A DNA stretch of 64,000 nucleotides from Saonia flava (GTDB lineage Bacteria > Bacteroidota > Bacteroidia > Flavobacteriales > Flavobacteriaceae): contig NZ_JAATJJ010000001.1 in assembly GCF_011927795.1 (NCBI RefSeq), forward strand, positions 1,985,062 through 2,049,061. The letters are read 5' to 3'. Under the pieces are notes generated by a model, which was given only the letters and a program-made list of their open reading frames with translations, searched no databases and was not told the origin of the DNA. A program made the position numbers and the translations under genes. The number at the start of each line of letters is the position of its first letter. Position 1 is the first letter of the stretch. Positions 44,889 to 53,303 of the stretch are shown piece after piece.

Positions 44889-46150
44889 TGAAAACACATC
44901 ATCAAATTGTTATCATAGGAGGCGGTACCGCAGGAATAATGGTTGCAGCCCAAATGCAAAAAAAACACAAGAATTTAGACATAGCCATTATTGAACCATC
45001 TGACACCCATTATTATCAACCTGCTTGGACTTTGGTAGGCGCGGGCACTTATGATTTTAAGAAAACTGCTAGGCCTATGGAAAATCTTATTCCAAAAGGA
45101 GTGACATGGATAAAAGATTATGCCAATGGTTTTGAGCCAGAAAAGAATAGTGTTTCCACAAAATCAAGAGGTAACATTACCTATGACTACTTGGTAGTGG
45201 CCCCTGGACTGGTCATGGATTTATCCTTAATTGAAGGGCTTCCTGAAGCATTGGGCAAAGGTGTTGTATGTAGTAATTATACGGATCCAGAACATACCTG
45301 GGATGTCATAAAAAACTTTAAGGGCGGCAACGCTGTTTTTACCCAGCCCACTACTCCTATTAAATGTGGTGGAGCTCCGCAAAAAATTGCGTATTTGGCT
45401 GCTGATTATTTTAGAAAAAATGGTGTGGCAAACAAATCGAACGTCATTTTCGCTACCCCGGGAACCGTTATTTTTGGTGTAAAAGTTATAAAAGAAACCT
45501 TAATGAAGGTTATAGATCGTTATGGGATTCATTTTAAACCCTTCTACGCTCCGTATAAAATTGATGCTGATAAAAAAATTGTCTATTTTAAAAATACAGC
45601 TAAAGGCGAAAACCAGTGCGTAATTACTGAAGACAATACTTTAGGAGAGACCATGATGGGAGAAGCCATTATTGAGATGCCTTTTGATATGCTTCATTTG
45701 GCTCCCCCACAAACAGCTCCAAAATTTGTCAAAGAATCTGTTTTGGTAAATGAGGCCGGATGGTTGGATGTAGATCACCATTCCCTACAACACAATAAAT
45801 ACAATAACATTTTTGGCCTTGGGGACGTGGCCGCATTGCCAACTGCCAAAACAGGGGCTGCCATTAGAAAACAGGTTCCTGTGGTCGTAGATAACATTTT
45901 AAAATTGATGAAAAATAAGAAAGCAACCAATAAATCATATAATGGTTACTCTTCTTGTCCATTGGTTACAGCTTATGGAAAAATGGTGTTGGGAGAGTTT
46001 GACTATGACAATAACTTTACACCAGACCCCAAACTAAAACGAATGCTGGTGTTTAACAGTGCAAAGGAACATTGGCGTCTATGGATGCTGAAAAAATATG
46101 GCCTTCCTTATTTGTATTGGAACAAAATGATGAAGGGAAAAGATGTATAA
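44888..46150 (+). CDS. Sulfide:quinone oxidoreductase-like flavoprotein
   Basis: It has 420 residues with FAD motif IVIIGGGTAGIMVA at the N-terminus. Cysteines lie in GVVCSNYTD and IKCGGAPQK, the likely redox-active pair; the C-terminal SSCPLVTAYGKMVLGEF is common to mitochondrial-type SQR. It would oxidise sulfide to sulfane sulfur and reduce quinone at the membrane, feeding the fused dioxygenase-rhodanese encoded just before it (TAATG overlap). Confidence 0.9.
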   Translation: MKTHHQIVIIGGGTAGIMVAAQMQKKHKNLDIAIIEPSDTHYYQPAWTLVGAGTYDFKKTARPMENLIPKGVTWIKDYANGFEPEKNSVSTKSRGNITYDYLVVAPGLVMDLSLIEGLPEALGKGVVCSNYTDPEHTWDVIKNFKGGNAVFTQPTTPIKCGGAPQKIAYLAADYFRKNGVANKSNVIFATPGTVIFGVKVIKETLMKVIDRYGIHFKPFYAPYKIDADKKIVYFKNTAKGENQCVITEDNTLGETMMGEAIIEMPFDMLHLAPPQTAPKFVKESVLVNEAGWLDVDHHSLQHNKYNNIFGLGDVAALPTAKTGAAIRKQVPVVVDNILKLMKNKKATNKSYNGYSSCPLVTAYGKMVLGEFDYDNNFTPDPKLKRMLVFNSAKEHWRLWMLKKYGLPYLYWNKMMKGKDV

Positions 46151-46155
46151 ATAAA

Positions 46156-46184
46156 CAAGGGATGTCCCTTTTGGACATCCCTTG
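46156..46184. terminator. Shared terminator of SQR and uspA
   Basis: CAAGGGATGTCC and GGACATCCCTTG form a perfect 12-bp stem with a five-base loop between two convergent genes. Neither side has a long T-run, so it may act mainly by stem stability. Confidence 0.6.
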
Positions 46185-46210
46185 CTTCCTATTTACAACA
46201 ATCTAAACAA

Positions 46211-47032
46211 CTATATTTTAAAAGTGACCACAGGTATTTTAGAGTGGTTCGCAATATCCTCCCCAATACTGCCCATAAAGAAATGTGACAGTCCTTTTCG
46301 ACCATGCGTAGGGATAGCGATTAAATCGGCATTTACCATATCACTATAATTAAGGATTCCTTTTTCTACAGTATAATCATTATAAATCTCTACAGCCTGA
46401 CCAAGTCCGGCCCAATCCAAGAACTTGGTTATCTTTTTATATGCATCCGCTGTGCTCAAAAAATTATCTCCAGGGACATTAATATATACCAATTCCAACT
46501 TTGCAGAGAGAGCATTGGCAAAAGCTGAGGCTTTTTCGTATGCCATAAGATTCTCTTGGTCAAAGTTACTGGCAAAAACAATGTTCTTAATTTTAAAATT
46601 GGGCATATCCTCTTTTATTACCAAAACAGGAATATTAGAATGGCGTACCATTTTCTCCGTATTAGATCCAATAAAAATTTCCTTTAAACCATCTGTACCA
46701 TGGGAACCCATAATTATCATATCTGCATTGTGCTTTTCAGCAATCTCATTTACCTCATTAAAGACCTTATAATGTTTTATAATGGGAGTTACTTCCACAT
46801 CTTTTAAATATGGTTTGTCTAAAAAGGTTTCGAACTGCTTCTCCGCCAACTTCATAAAAAATACTGCCTGATCAACTTGCACTCCTTCGGCGGAAGAAAT
46901 CATTGCTGTTGATAACTCCAGCATATGAAGGACTAAAATTTCAGCTTTGTGTTCCTTGGCAAGTGATGCCGCAATTTTTAATGCGTATTCTGATTGTTCA
47001 GAAAAATCGACTGGGACAATAATTGATTTCAT
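46211..47032 (-). CDS. Universal stress protein, tandem domains
   Basis: It has 273 residues, two Usp folds. The first opens SIIVPVDFSEQSEYALKIA and has the nucleotide loop MGSHGTDGLKEIFIGS; the second ends IPTHGRKGLSHFFMGS. Both loops keep the G-x2-G-x9-G pattern of ATP-binding Usp proteins. It is 24 bp after hemN on the same strand and probably cotranscribed from the FNR-like promoter. Role: survival under oxygen or energy stress, by analogy. Confidence 0.9.
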   Translation of the reverse strand: MKSIIVPVDFSEQSEYALKIAASLAKEHKAEILVLHMLELSTAMISSAEGVQVDQAVFFMKLAEKQFETFLDKPYLKDVEVTPIIKHYKVFNEVNEIAEKHNADMIIMGSHGTDGLKEIFIGSNTEKMVRHSNIPVLVIKEDMPNFKIKNIVFASNFDQENLMAYEKASAFANALSAKLELVYINVPGDNFLSTADAYKKITKFLDWAGLGQAVEIYNDYTVEKGILNYSDMVNADLIAIPTHGRKGLSHFFMGSIGEDIANHSKIPVVTFKI

Positions 47033-47056
47033 AGTATAAAATATTTAGATTGTTTA

Positions 47057-48418
47057 TTATATAGTCATGGAAAACAGCTTTTTTTCTGGCTGATTCTTAT
47101 GTAATAACATATCAAAGGCCATGCATATATTTCTAATAAAAGGCCTTCCCTGCTCTCTGACTTCAATTTCCTTTTCTTGGATTTGTATTAGATTATCTTT
47201 TTCCATTTCCTTAAGCTTAAAAAGCACTTCTTCTAACTCAGGAAAAATTTCATTCGCTTGATACCAAGATGTTTTGAAGTTACACATCAAATTTAGAATA
47301 TGGCTCCTAATTATCTGGTCATTATCCGTTAGGATATGCCCTCTATAAATGGGTATTATATTGTTATCCACCAAGTGATTGTATTCCTCCAAACCCTTTA
47401 CATTTTGTGCAAAGCTGTACCAGCTATCACTAATACTGGAAACTCCCAACCCAACCATTAACCGTGTTCTGGAAGATGTATACCCCATAAAATTTCGGTG
47501 TAGATTACCTTCTTTCATGGATAGGTATAGTTCGTCGTTCTCTAGTGCAAAATGATCCATCCCTATTTCGTGGTAACCTGCCTGCAGCAATAATTCCTTG
47601 CCTTTCTCATACATATCCCTTTTCACCTTTGCTGATGGCAAATCTGCATCCCTATAGCCCCTTTGCCCATTCCCTTTTAACCAGGGGACATGGGCATAAC
47701 TATAAAATGCCAAACGGTCTGGTTTTAGTTCTTTGGTTTTTGCCACGGTTTCCTGTATATGTTCCAATTTTTGAAAGGGAAGACCGTAAATTATATCATG
47801 CCCAACAGAGGTATAGCCAATTTCGTGAGCCCATTTTGAGACATTTTTTACATTAGCAAAAGGCTGTATTCTATGTATGGCTTTCTGGACTTCTTCATTG
47901 TAATCTTGGATTCCAAAACTTACTTTGGAAAATCCCACATTGTACAATGCCTGTAGGTGTGTTTTTGAAGTATTATTAGGGTGCCCCTCAAAACTGAAAA
48001 CAGCATCTTTATCCTTGGTAGCGCGCTTAAAAATACCATCGATTAACATAACCAAGTTTTCAGGGGTAAAGAAAGTAGGAGTGCCTCCTCCAAGGTGAAG
48101 TTCTTTGATTCGTGGTTTACCATCAAAAAGATTACAATATAAACTCCATTCTTTCAGTACCGAATTTATATAAGGAACCTCAACTTCATGTCGTTTTGTA
48201 ATTCTCTTATGACAACCACAAAAAGTGCATATACTCTCACAAAACGGCAAATGAATATATAGGCTTATACCATCCTTCCCATTGCTTTCCTTAAAACTTT
48301 GTTTTAAAGTTTCTTCCCATTTTTTACCAGAAAAGGTACTCATGTCCCAATAGGGAACAGTGGGGTAACTGGTATACCTAGGACCGGGAACATTATATTT
48401 TTGAACTAAATTGCACAT
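47057..48418 (-). CDS. hemN: Oxygen-independent coproporphyrinogen III oxidase
   Basis: It has 453 residues. The radical SAM cluster motif is CESICTFCGC (CxxxCxxC plus the extra Cys of HemN). The SAM site GGGTPTFF follows, and the N-terminus PGPRYTSYPTVPYWD is the HemN signature that separates it from HemW. It makes protoporphyrinogen for heme without oxygen and thus supports cbb3 oxidase under low oxygen. Its promoter has an FNR-like box. Confidence 0.95.
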   Translation of the reverse strand: MCNLVQKYNVPGPRYTSYPTVPYWDMSTFSGKKWEETLKQSFKESNGKDGISLYIHLPFCESICTFCGCHKRITKRHEVEVPYINSVLKEWSLYCNLFDGKPRIKELHLGGGTPTFFTPENLVMLIDGIFKRATKDKDAVFSFEGHPNNTSKTHLQALYNVGFSKVSFGIQDYNEEVQKAIHRIQPFANVKNVSKWAHEIGYTSVGHDIIYGLPFQKLEHIQETVAKTKELKPDRLAFYSYAHVPWLKGNGQRGYRDADLPSAKVKRDMYEKGKELLLQAGYHEIGMDHFALENDELYLSMKEGNLHRNFMGYTSSRTRLMVGLGVSSISDSWYSFAQNVKGLEEYNHLVDNNIIPIYRGHILTDNDQIIRSHILNLMCNFKTSWYQANEIFPELEEVLFKLKEMEKDNLIQIQEKEIEVREQGRPFIRNICMAFDMLLHKNQPEKKLFSMTI

Positions 48419-48438
48419 GCATTTACATTTATCTTACA

Positions 48439-48481
48439 CAAAGTAAGTTTCATGCAGACAAAAAAACTATGATAAAAATCA
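48439..48481 (-). promoter_or_regulatory. FNR-like box and -7 element before hemN
   Basis: On the minus strand, TGAT-TTTT-ATCA is followed after 23 bases by TTACTTTG (one mismatch to TAnnTTTG). Transcription would begin near 48434, placing the box centre at about -41.5. hemN is a classic FNR target in other bacteria. Confidence 0.75.
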
Positions 48482-48521
48482 TGTTCTCCATTCTGTATTT
48501 GCTGCTGGAATTATTTAAAAA

Positions 48522-48538
48522 CTTGTGTTTAACACAAG
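48522..48538. promoter_or_regulatory. Perfect 17-bp palindrome
   Basis: CTTGTGTT, one central base and AACACAAG. The symmetric arms suggest binding of a dimeric regulator, or a small hairpin in RNA. It lies 104 bp upstream of hemN and 328 bp upstream of uspA. Confidence 0.4.
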
Positions 48539-48776
48539 AGCAATACGAAATCTATCATAATAGCTTGTAGCTAACTGGTTTTTTTAAGTATCCTGTTTCA
48601 ATTTTTAAGTTTGATGAAAATTAATATCCCCATGGGCGTTCTCATAATACCCAATTAAGGTTTATATACAGACTATAATCCTTAATTAAACATGACCGTT
48701 GTTAACTATTGAAAAAGTGTTGGTTACTTCAGGTTTATATATTTATTACTATCAAAGGTTTTATTCCCAGATTTCC

Positions 48777-48819
48777 TGACATCTATCATATTTTACCTTG
48801 AAAATGGGTTTTAATTTTG
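48777..48819 (+). promoter_or_regulatory. FNR-like box and -7 element before uspA
   Basis: TGAC-ATCT-ATCA has one mismatch to TGAT-N4-ATCA. After 23 bases comes TAATTTTG, a perfect TAnnTTTG match. The geometry equals that of the three other boxes. The leader would be about 42 nt. Confidence 0.65.
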
Positions 48820-48865
48820 GCCCAAGATCAACAACAATCAGTGTAACTTAAAAACAACATTCAAC

Positions 48866-49639
48866 ATGGAAAACATTTCAACAATATTAGTTCCCTTTGA
48901 TTTTTCAGAAAGTGCTAACCAAGCTTTGGAGTATACGGTCGATTATATTGGAGACAGCAAAATAAAAATAGTGCTGGTCCATATAGCCCCTGATCCAAAT
49001 TCTGTAAAAGATGAGGGTTTTAAGGTTTTAAATGAAAAATATGCCCGTAACTTAAAAATTCCAATGGAATGGTTGGTAAGCAAAAACTCATTGGCAGAAA
49101 CCATAGTTGAAATCCAAAATAACAAAAAAGCAGATTTGGTCATTATGGGAACATCTGGTTCCAAAAACAAAATAGGTACAACAAATACTGCTGAACTTGT
49201 TTTGGCAACAGACTGTCCAGTTATAGTAGTTCCAAAAAATATAGAAAATTTTTCCATAAAAAATATCAGTTTAGTTCTTGGAGTAAATGAAATAGAAGAC
49301 ACTTCTGTACTTGCAACCTTATTGAACGTCACCAAAAGGTTCAATGCAAAAGTCCATGTGCTTACTGTCCAAAATGAGCCAGGAACATATGGTTATTCCA
49401 AGGCTGATGAAAAAAATGAAAATGCACTAATGTACTATCTAGAAGATTTTTATGCCGAGCATACCTTTATAGAAAATCAGGACATTCTGGAGGGTATCTT
49501 TTCTTATGTGGACAGCCATTCTATTGATATGATAGCTGTGATGCCAAGGAACCATACTAGCAAAAGTGCTCCCTCCAAAGGTCTTCTTACTAAAGAGCTT
49601 ACTATGCGAAGTGCCGTTCCCGTTTTGGCCTTGGATTGA
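48866..49639 (+). CDS. Universal stress protein, tandem domains
   Basis: It has 257 residues. The first Usp domain opens TILVPFDFSESANQALEYT and keeps the nucleotide loop MGTSGSKNKIGTTNTAE. The second domain's loop (MPRNHTSKSAPSKGL) is degenerate, so ATP binding there is doubtful. It is clearly different from the other Usp encoded beyond hemN. It lies 19 bp before the SLC13 permease gene and likely shares its transcript. Confidence 0.88.
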   Translation: MENISTILVPFDFSESANQALEYTVDYIGDSKIKIVLVHIAPDPNSVKDEGFKVLNEKYARNLKIPMEWLVSKNSLAETIVEIQNNKKADLVIMGTSGSKNKIGTTNTAELVLATDCPVIVVPKNIENFSIKNISLVLGVNEIEDTSVLATLLNVTKRFNAKVHVLTVQNEPGTYGYSKADEKNENALMYYLEDFYAEHTFIENQDILEGIFSYVDSHSIDMIAVMPRNHTSKSAPSKGLLTKELTMRSAVPVLALD

Positions 49640-49658
49640 TTCTTTAAAAATCCTCAAA

Positions 49659-51497
49659 ATGTATATAACCATTGTTGTTTTGGTCATTACTATTGCTCTG
49701 TTCGTTTGGGGTAAATATCCGCCTGATGTAGTTGCCATAATGTCCATGCTATCATTATTCCTATTTGGCATTTTGGAACTTAAGGAAACTTTGGCGGGCT
49801 TTAGCAGCCCTACTGTTATAATGATTGCGGCTCTATTTGTTATTGGGGAAGGATTGTCCAGGACAGGATGGACCGCCCTCGCAGGAAGAAAGTTTGTTTC
49901 ATGGGCAAGTAATAGCGTTCCCAAACTATTGGTTATTGTAACCTTGGGGTCTGGTATTCTTTCTGGTTTTGTAAGTAATACGGGGACAGTAGCTACCCTA
50001 TTGCCCGTAACGGTTTCTGCTGCATGGAATGCCGCTACGTTACCCTCAAAATTATTGATGCCAGTTGCTTTTGGCTCAAATACCGGGGGATTATTGACCT
50101 TAACAGGTACCCCCCCAAACATCATAGTAAGTAATGTCCTAGTTGAAAAAGGGCTGGGTTCATTTTCGTTTTTTGAATTTAGTTTGATTGGCGTTCCTTT
50201 ATTAATTATAACCATTCTATATTTTAGATATATAGGACATCGGTTGTTACCAAATAATAGAACCAACAATAAGCCTGTAAACATTGATTCAGAAATGCAC
50301 AAATGGATAAAGGACTATAGCATTGGTAAGGATTTATACAGGTTTAGGATTCGCTCCATGTCGCCATTAATAGGAACAACATTAAGTGATTGGGAATTTG
50401 AAAAAGAATATAAAGTTTCCCTTGTACGTCTTCGTAGAAGACATCCAAACCTCTTGAAGGGAACACCTTCCTTTGTTGAATTTCCAAAATTAAATACCGA
50501 TTTAAGATATCATGATATTATAACTGTAAAAGGCAAAGCCAAGTATATAAATAGGTTGATGTTAAAATTTAAGCTGGGTGTTATTCCCACCCCTTATACC
50601 AAAGATGAATTAAAAAATGAGTTTATAAATCATGAGGCTGGGTTGGCACAAATGCTCATTACTCCGGAATCAACTTTGATAGGCCGCACCATTCCATTGG
50701 GATATTATCTTGAAAAAACAGGCATTCAATTATTGGGAGGCTACAGGAACAATACCATATTGGACACTACAGATGTAAAAGTAAAAGCAGGTGATGCCTA
50801 TATTATTCGGGGTTCATGGGAAAATATAGAATCATTACAAAACGTATATGAAAATGTGGTGATTTCTGGAAGTCCAGAAGCAATGTCCAAAAATGTGGAC
50901 AAGCTTTCCATAAAATCATATATCGCATTGGGTACTTTGGTTTTAATGATATTATTATTAGTACTTAAAATAATTCCAGGGGCAATCGCTGCATTGATTT
51001 GTGCAGGGGTAATGATGCTTACTGGATGTGTTCCCATTTCCAAGGCATATAACGATATTAGTTGGACAAGCGTAGTAATGATTGCTGCCATGATTCCTAT
51101 GGGCATGGCCTTGCAGAAAACTGGATTGGCGGCAATGGCAGCTAACAAGTTGGTCAATGTTTTAGGGGCCATTCATCCCATTGCATTACTGGGAGGCGTG
51201 TTTTTACTAACAACAGTGTTCAGCCAAACAATCAATAATTCCGCCACGGCAGTCCTTATGGCCCCAATAGCACTTATGGCAGCAGTATCACTGGGTGTAT
51301 CGCCAAAACCCTATATGATTTGTGTGGCAATTAGTGCCTCCACAGCTTTTTTGACTCCTGTGGGTACAACCACAAATGCCATGGTCATGGCTGCTGGCAA
51401 CTATAAGTTTATGGATTATTTTAAAGTTGGTGCGCCTCTTTTATTGTTTCTCTTTATAACAACAATGTTATTGGTGCCCATTATATGGCCATTTTAA
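49659..51497 (+). CDS. SLC13/DASS permease with two RCK_C (TrkA-C) domains
   Basis: The ATG giving MYITIVVLVITIALFVWGKY starts at a membrane helix; upstream in-frame codons overlap uspA and look untranslated. It has 612 residues: about ten membrane helices split by two cytosolic TrkA-C domains (near residues 215-300 and 315-400; IGRTIPLGYYLEKTGI lies in the second). SNTGTVATLLPV and NNSATAVLMAPI are the paired substrate motifs of the SLC13 family. It may import sulfate, phosphate or dicarboxylates; the sulfide operon nearby makes sulfate or a C4 acid plausible but unproven. Confidence 0.88.
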   Translation: MYITIVVLVITIALFVWGKYPPDVVAIMSMLSLFLFGILELKETLAGFSSPTVIMIAALFVIGEGLSRTGWTALAGRKFVSWASNSVPKLLVIVTLGSGILSGFVSNTGTVATLLPVTVSAAWNAATLPSKLLMPVAFGSNTGGLLTLTGTPPNIIVSNVLVEKGLGSFSFFEFSLIGVPLLIITILYFRYIGHRLLPNNRTNNKPVNIDSEMHKWIKDYSIGKDLYRFRIRSMSPLIGTTLSDWEFEKEYKVSLVRLRRRHPNLLKGTPSFVEFPKLNTDLRYHDIITVKGKAKYINRLMLKFKLGVIPTPYTKDELKNEFINHEAGLAQMLITPESTLIGRTIPLGYYLEKTGIQLLGGYRNNTILDTTDVKVKAGDAYIIRGSWENIESLQNVYENVVISGSPEAMSKNVDKLSIKSYIALGTLVLMILLLVLKIIPGAIAALICAGVMMLTGCVPISKAYNDISWTSVVMIAAMIPMGMALQKTGLAAMAANKLVNVLGAIHPIALLGGVFLLTTVFSQTINNSATAVLMAPIALMAAVSLGVSPKPYMICVAISASTAFLTPVGTTTNAMVMAAGNYKFMDYFKVGAPLLLFLFITTMLLVPIIWPF

Positions 51498-51527
51498 TTA
51501 ATAAGTAATTTTTAACAAAGCGCAATT

Positions 51528-53162
51528 ATGGAAAAAGTAGAAAAAGTAACTAAACGTGTAGATCTTAGCAAGTATGGACTTAAAGATGTAAAAGCCAATT
51601 GGAATTTGGACGCTGAAACACTTCAAAATATAACTATCCAACAAGGAATGGGCACAGAAACAGAAAATGGAACATTGTGCGTAAATACTGGAAAATTTAC
51701 TGGACGCTCTCCAAAAGACAGGTTTCTGGTAAAAGATGAATACACTGTAGACAAAGTATGGTGGGGTCGCATAAACAAGGGTATATCACCGGAAAATTTT
51801 GATAAATTACATAAAGCAGTAGTTGGTTATCTTTCTGGCAAAGAACTTTATGTAAGGGATGCAGCGGTGTGTGCTGACCCTAGATATCAAATGAACGTAA
51901 GAACCATTACGGAATATCCATGGTCTAACTATTTCATAAAAAATATGTTCTTAAGATTAGACGAAAAAGAACTGGAGAATTTTGAAGAAGAATGGTTGGT
52001 TCTTTGTGCACCTGGATATATTTGTCCAGACCCTAAGGAATCTGGTATTTTAAGCGGCAACTTCTCTGTTTTAAATTTTACCAAAAAAATAGCCCTTGTA
52101 GGTGGTTCCGCATATACCGGCGAAATGAAAAAAGGGATTTTCTCTGCATTGAATCTCATCTTACCAACAGAAAAAGAAGTGTTACCAATGCACTGTTCTG
52201 CCAATGTTGGTGAAGCTGGGGATACAGCTATTTTCTTTGGCTTGTCCGGCACAGGGAAAACAACTTTATCCGCAGATCCAGAAAGAAAACTAATTGGAGA
52301 TGACGAACATGGTTGGACAGCGGATAACACTATTTTTAACTTCGAGGGAGGCTGCTATGCCAAGGCCATAGACCTTACAGAAGAAAAAGAACCAGATATT
52401 TATAAAGCTATTAGACCAGGGGCTCTTTTAGAAAATATTGTTTTTAAAAAAGGCACAAAGGAGGTAGATTTCTTTGATAGTTCCATTACACAAAATACAA
52501 GGGTAAGTTATCCTATTGAGCATATAGACAACATTCAAGTTCCCTCCTTTGCCAAAAACCCTAAAAATATATTCTTCTTAACCTGTGATGCCTTTGGGGT
52601 ATTGCCTCCAGTTTCTAAATTGACGCCAGGCCAAGCCGCTTATCATTTTATCTCTGGTTACACCGCTAAGGTTGCAGGTACAGAAGCTGGCATTACAGAG
52701 CCCGTGCCATCCTTTTCTGCCTGTTTTGGAGAACCCTTTATGCCCTTGCACCCCACTGTCTATGCAGAAATGTTGAGCAAAAAAATGACAGAGGCAGGAG
52801 TAAGTGTTTGGTTGATCAATACGGGTTGGAGTGGTGGCCCTTACGGGGTTGGTTCAAGAATAAAATTAAAATACACCAGAGCCATGATATCTGCAATTCT
52901 GGAAGGAGAACTAGATAGGGTGGAATATGATGCCCATCCTATTTTTGGGCTATATATGCCTAAATACTGTCCCGGTGTCCCTACCGAAATGTTGGACCCA
53001 ATGAATACTTGGTTGCAAAAAGGAGCCTATATCAGTAAAACCATTCAATTGGCACATTCCTTCCATATTAATTTTGACAAATTTGCTAGCCAGGCCTCTG
53101 AAGAAATAATGGCTGGTGGTCCGTTAATTGATTCTCACCATGGCTTGGATGACCATTTTTAA
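51528..53162 (+). CDS. pckA: Phosphoenolpyruvate carboxykinase (ATP)
   Basis: It has 544 residues. The kinase-1a loop FGLSGTGKTTLSAD lies near residues 236-249; metal and substrate residues lie in IGDDEHGW and NTGKFTGRSPKDRF. It turns oxaloacetate into phosphoenolpyruvate for gluconeogenesis, or the reverse when fermenting. Thirty bases after the permease gene, it could be part of the uspA-permease transcript. A GGGTT/AACCC hairpin without T-run follows the stop. Confidence 0.96.
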   Translation: MEKVEKVTKRVDLSKYGLKDVKANWNLDAETLQNITIQQGMGTETENGTLCVNTGKFTGRSPKDRFLVKDEYTVDKVWWGRINKGISPENFDKLHKAVVGYLSGKELYVRDAAVCADPRYQMNVRTITEYPWSNYFIKNMFLRLDEKELENFEEEWLVLCAPGYICPDPKESGILSGNFSVLNFTKKIALVGGSAYTGEMKKGIFSALNLILPTEKEVLPMHCSANVGEAGDTAIFFGLSGTGKTTLSADPERKLIGDDEHGWTADNTIFNFEGGCYAKAIDLTEEKEPDIYKAIRPGALLENIVFKKGTKEVDFFDSSITQNTRVSYPIEHIDNIQVPSFAKNPKNIFFLTCDAFGVLPPVSKLTPGQAAYHFISGYTAKVAGTEAGITEPVPSFSACFGEPFMPLHPTVYAEMLSKKMTEAGVSVWLINTGWSGGPYGVGSRIKLKYTRAMISAILEGELDRVEYDAHPIFGLYMPKYCPGVPTEMLDPMNTWLQKGAYISKTIQLAHSFHINFDKFASQASEEIMAGGPLIDSHHGLDDHF

Positions 53163-53303
53163 AGGGTTGAGTAATTAAACCCTGGAACACATTTCAGTTC
53201 ATTATTTAAATACTATGAAATGAACCAATACAATTCATAATACCAACCAAAATGTTAAATGGCAAATTACATCTGGCTAATAAAAACAATAAAATTTAAA
53301 CAG

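Larger units (their letters stand above)
48419..48865. other. 447-bp regulatory gap between hemN and uspA
   Basis: It holds the divergent FNR-type promoters described separately, a perfect 17-bp palindrome and a one-mismatch FNR-like site at 48611-48624 (TTGAT-GAAA-ATTAA). A 33-codon open frame at 48469-48570 is possible but unproven. I see nothing else in the rest. Confidence 0.6.

Noticed and set aside
48611-48624. TTGAT-GAAA-ATTAA as a fifth FNR-like site
   Set aside because: One mismatch and no -7 element at the fixed 23-bp spacing on either side.
49566-49658. Upstream extension of the SLC13 permease frame
   Set aside because: It overlaps uspA and does not look like an N-terminal helix; the ATG at 49659 begins a normal membrane segment.
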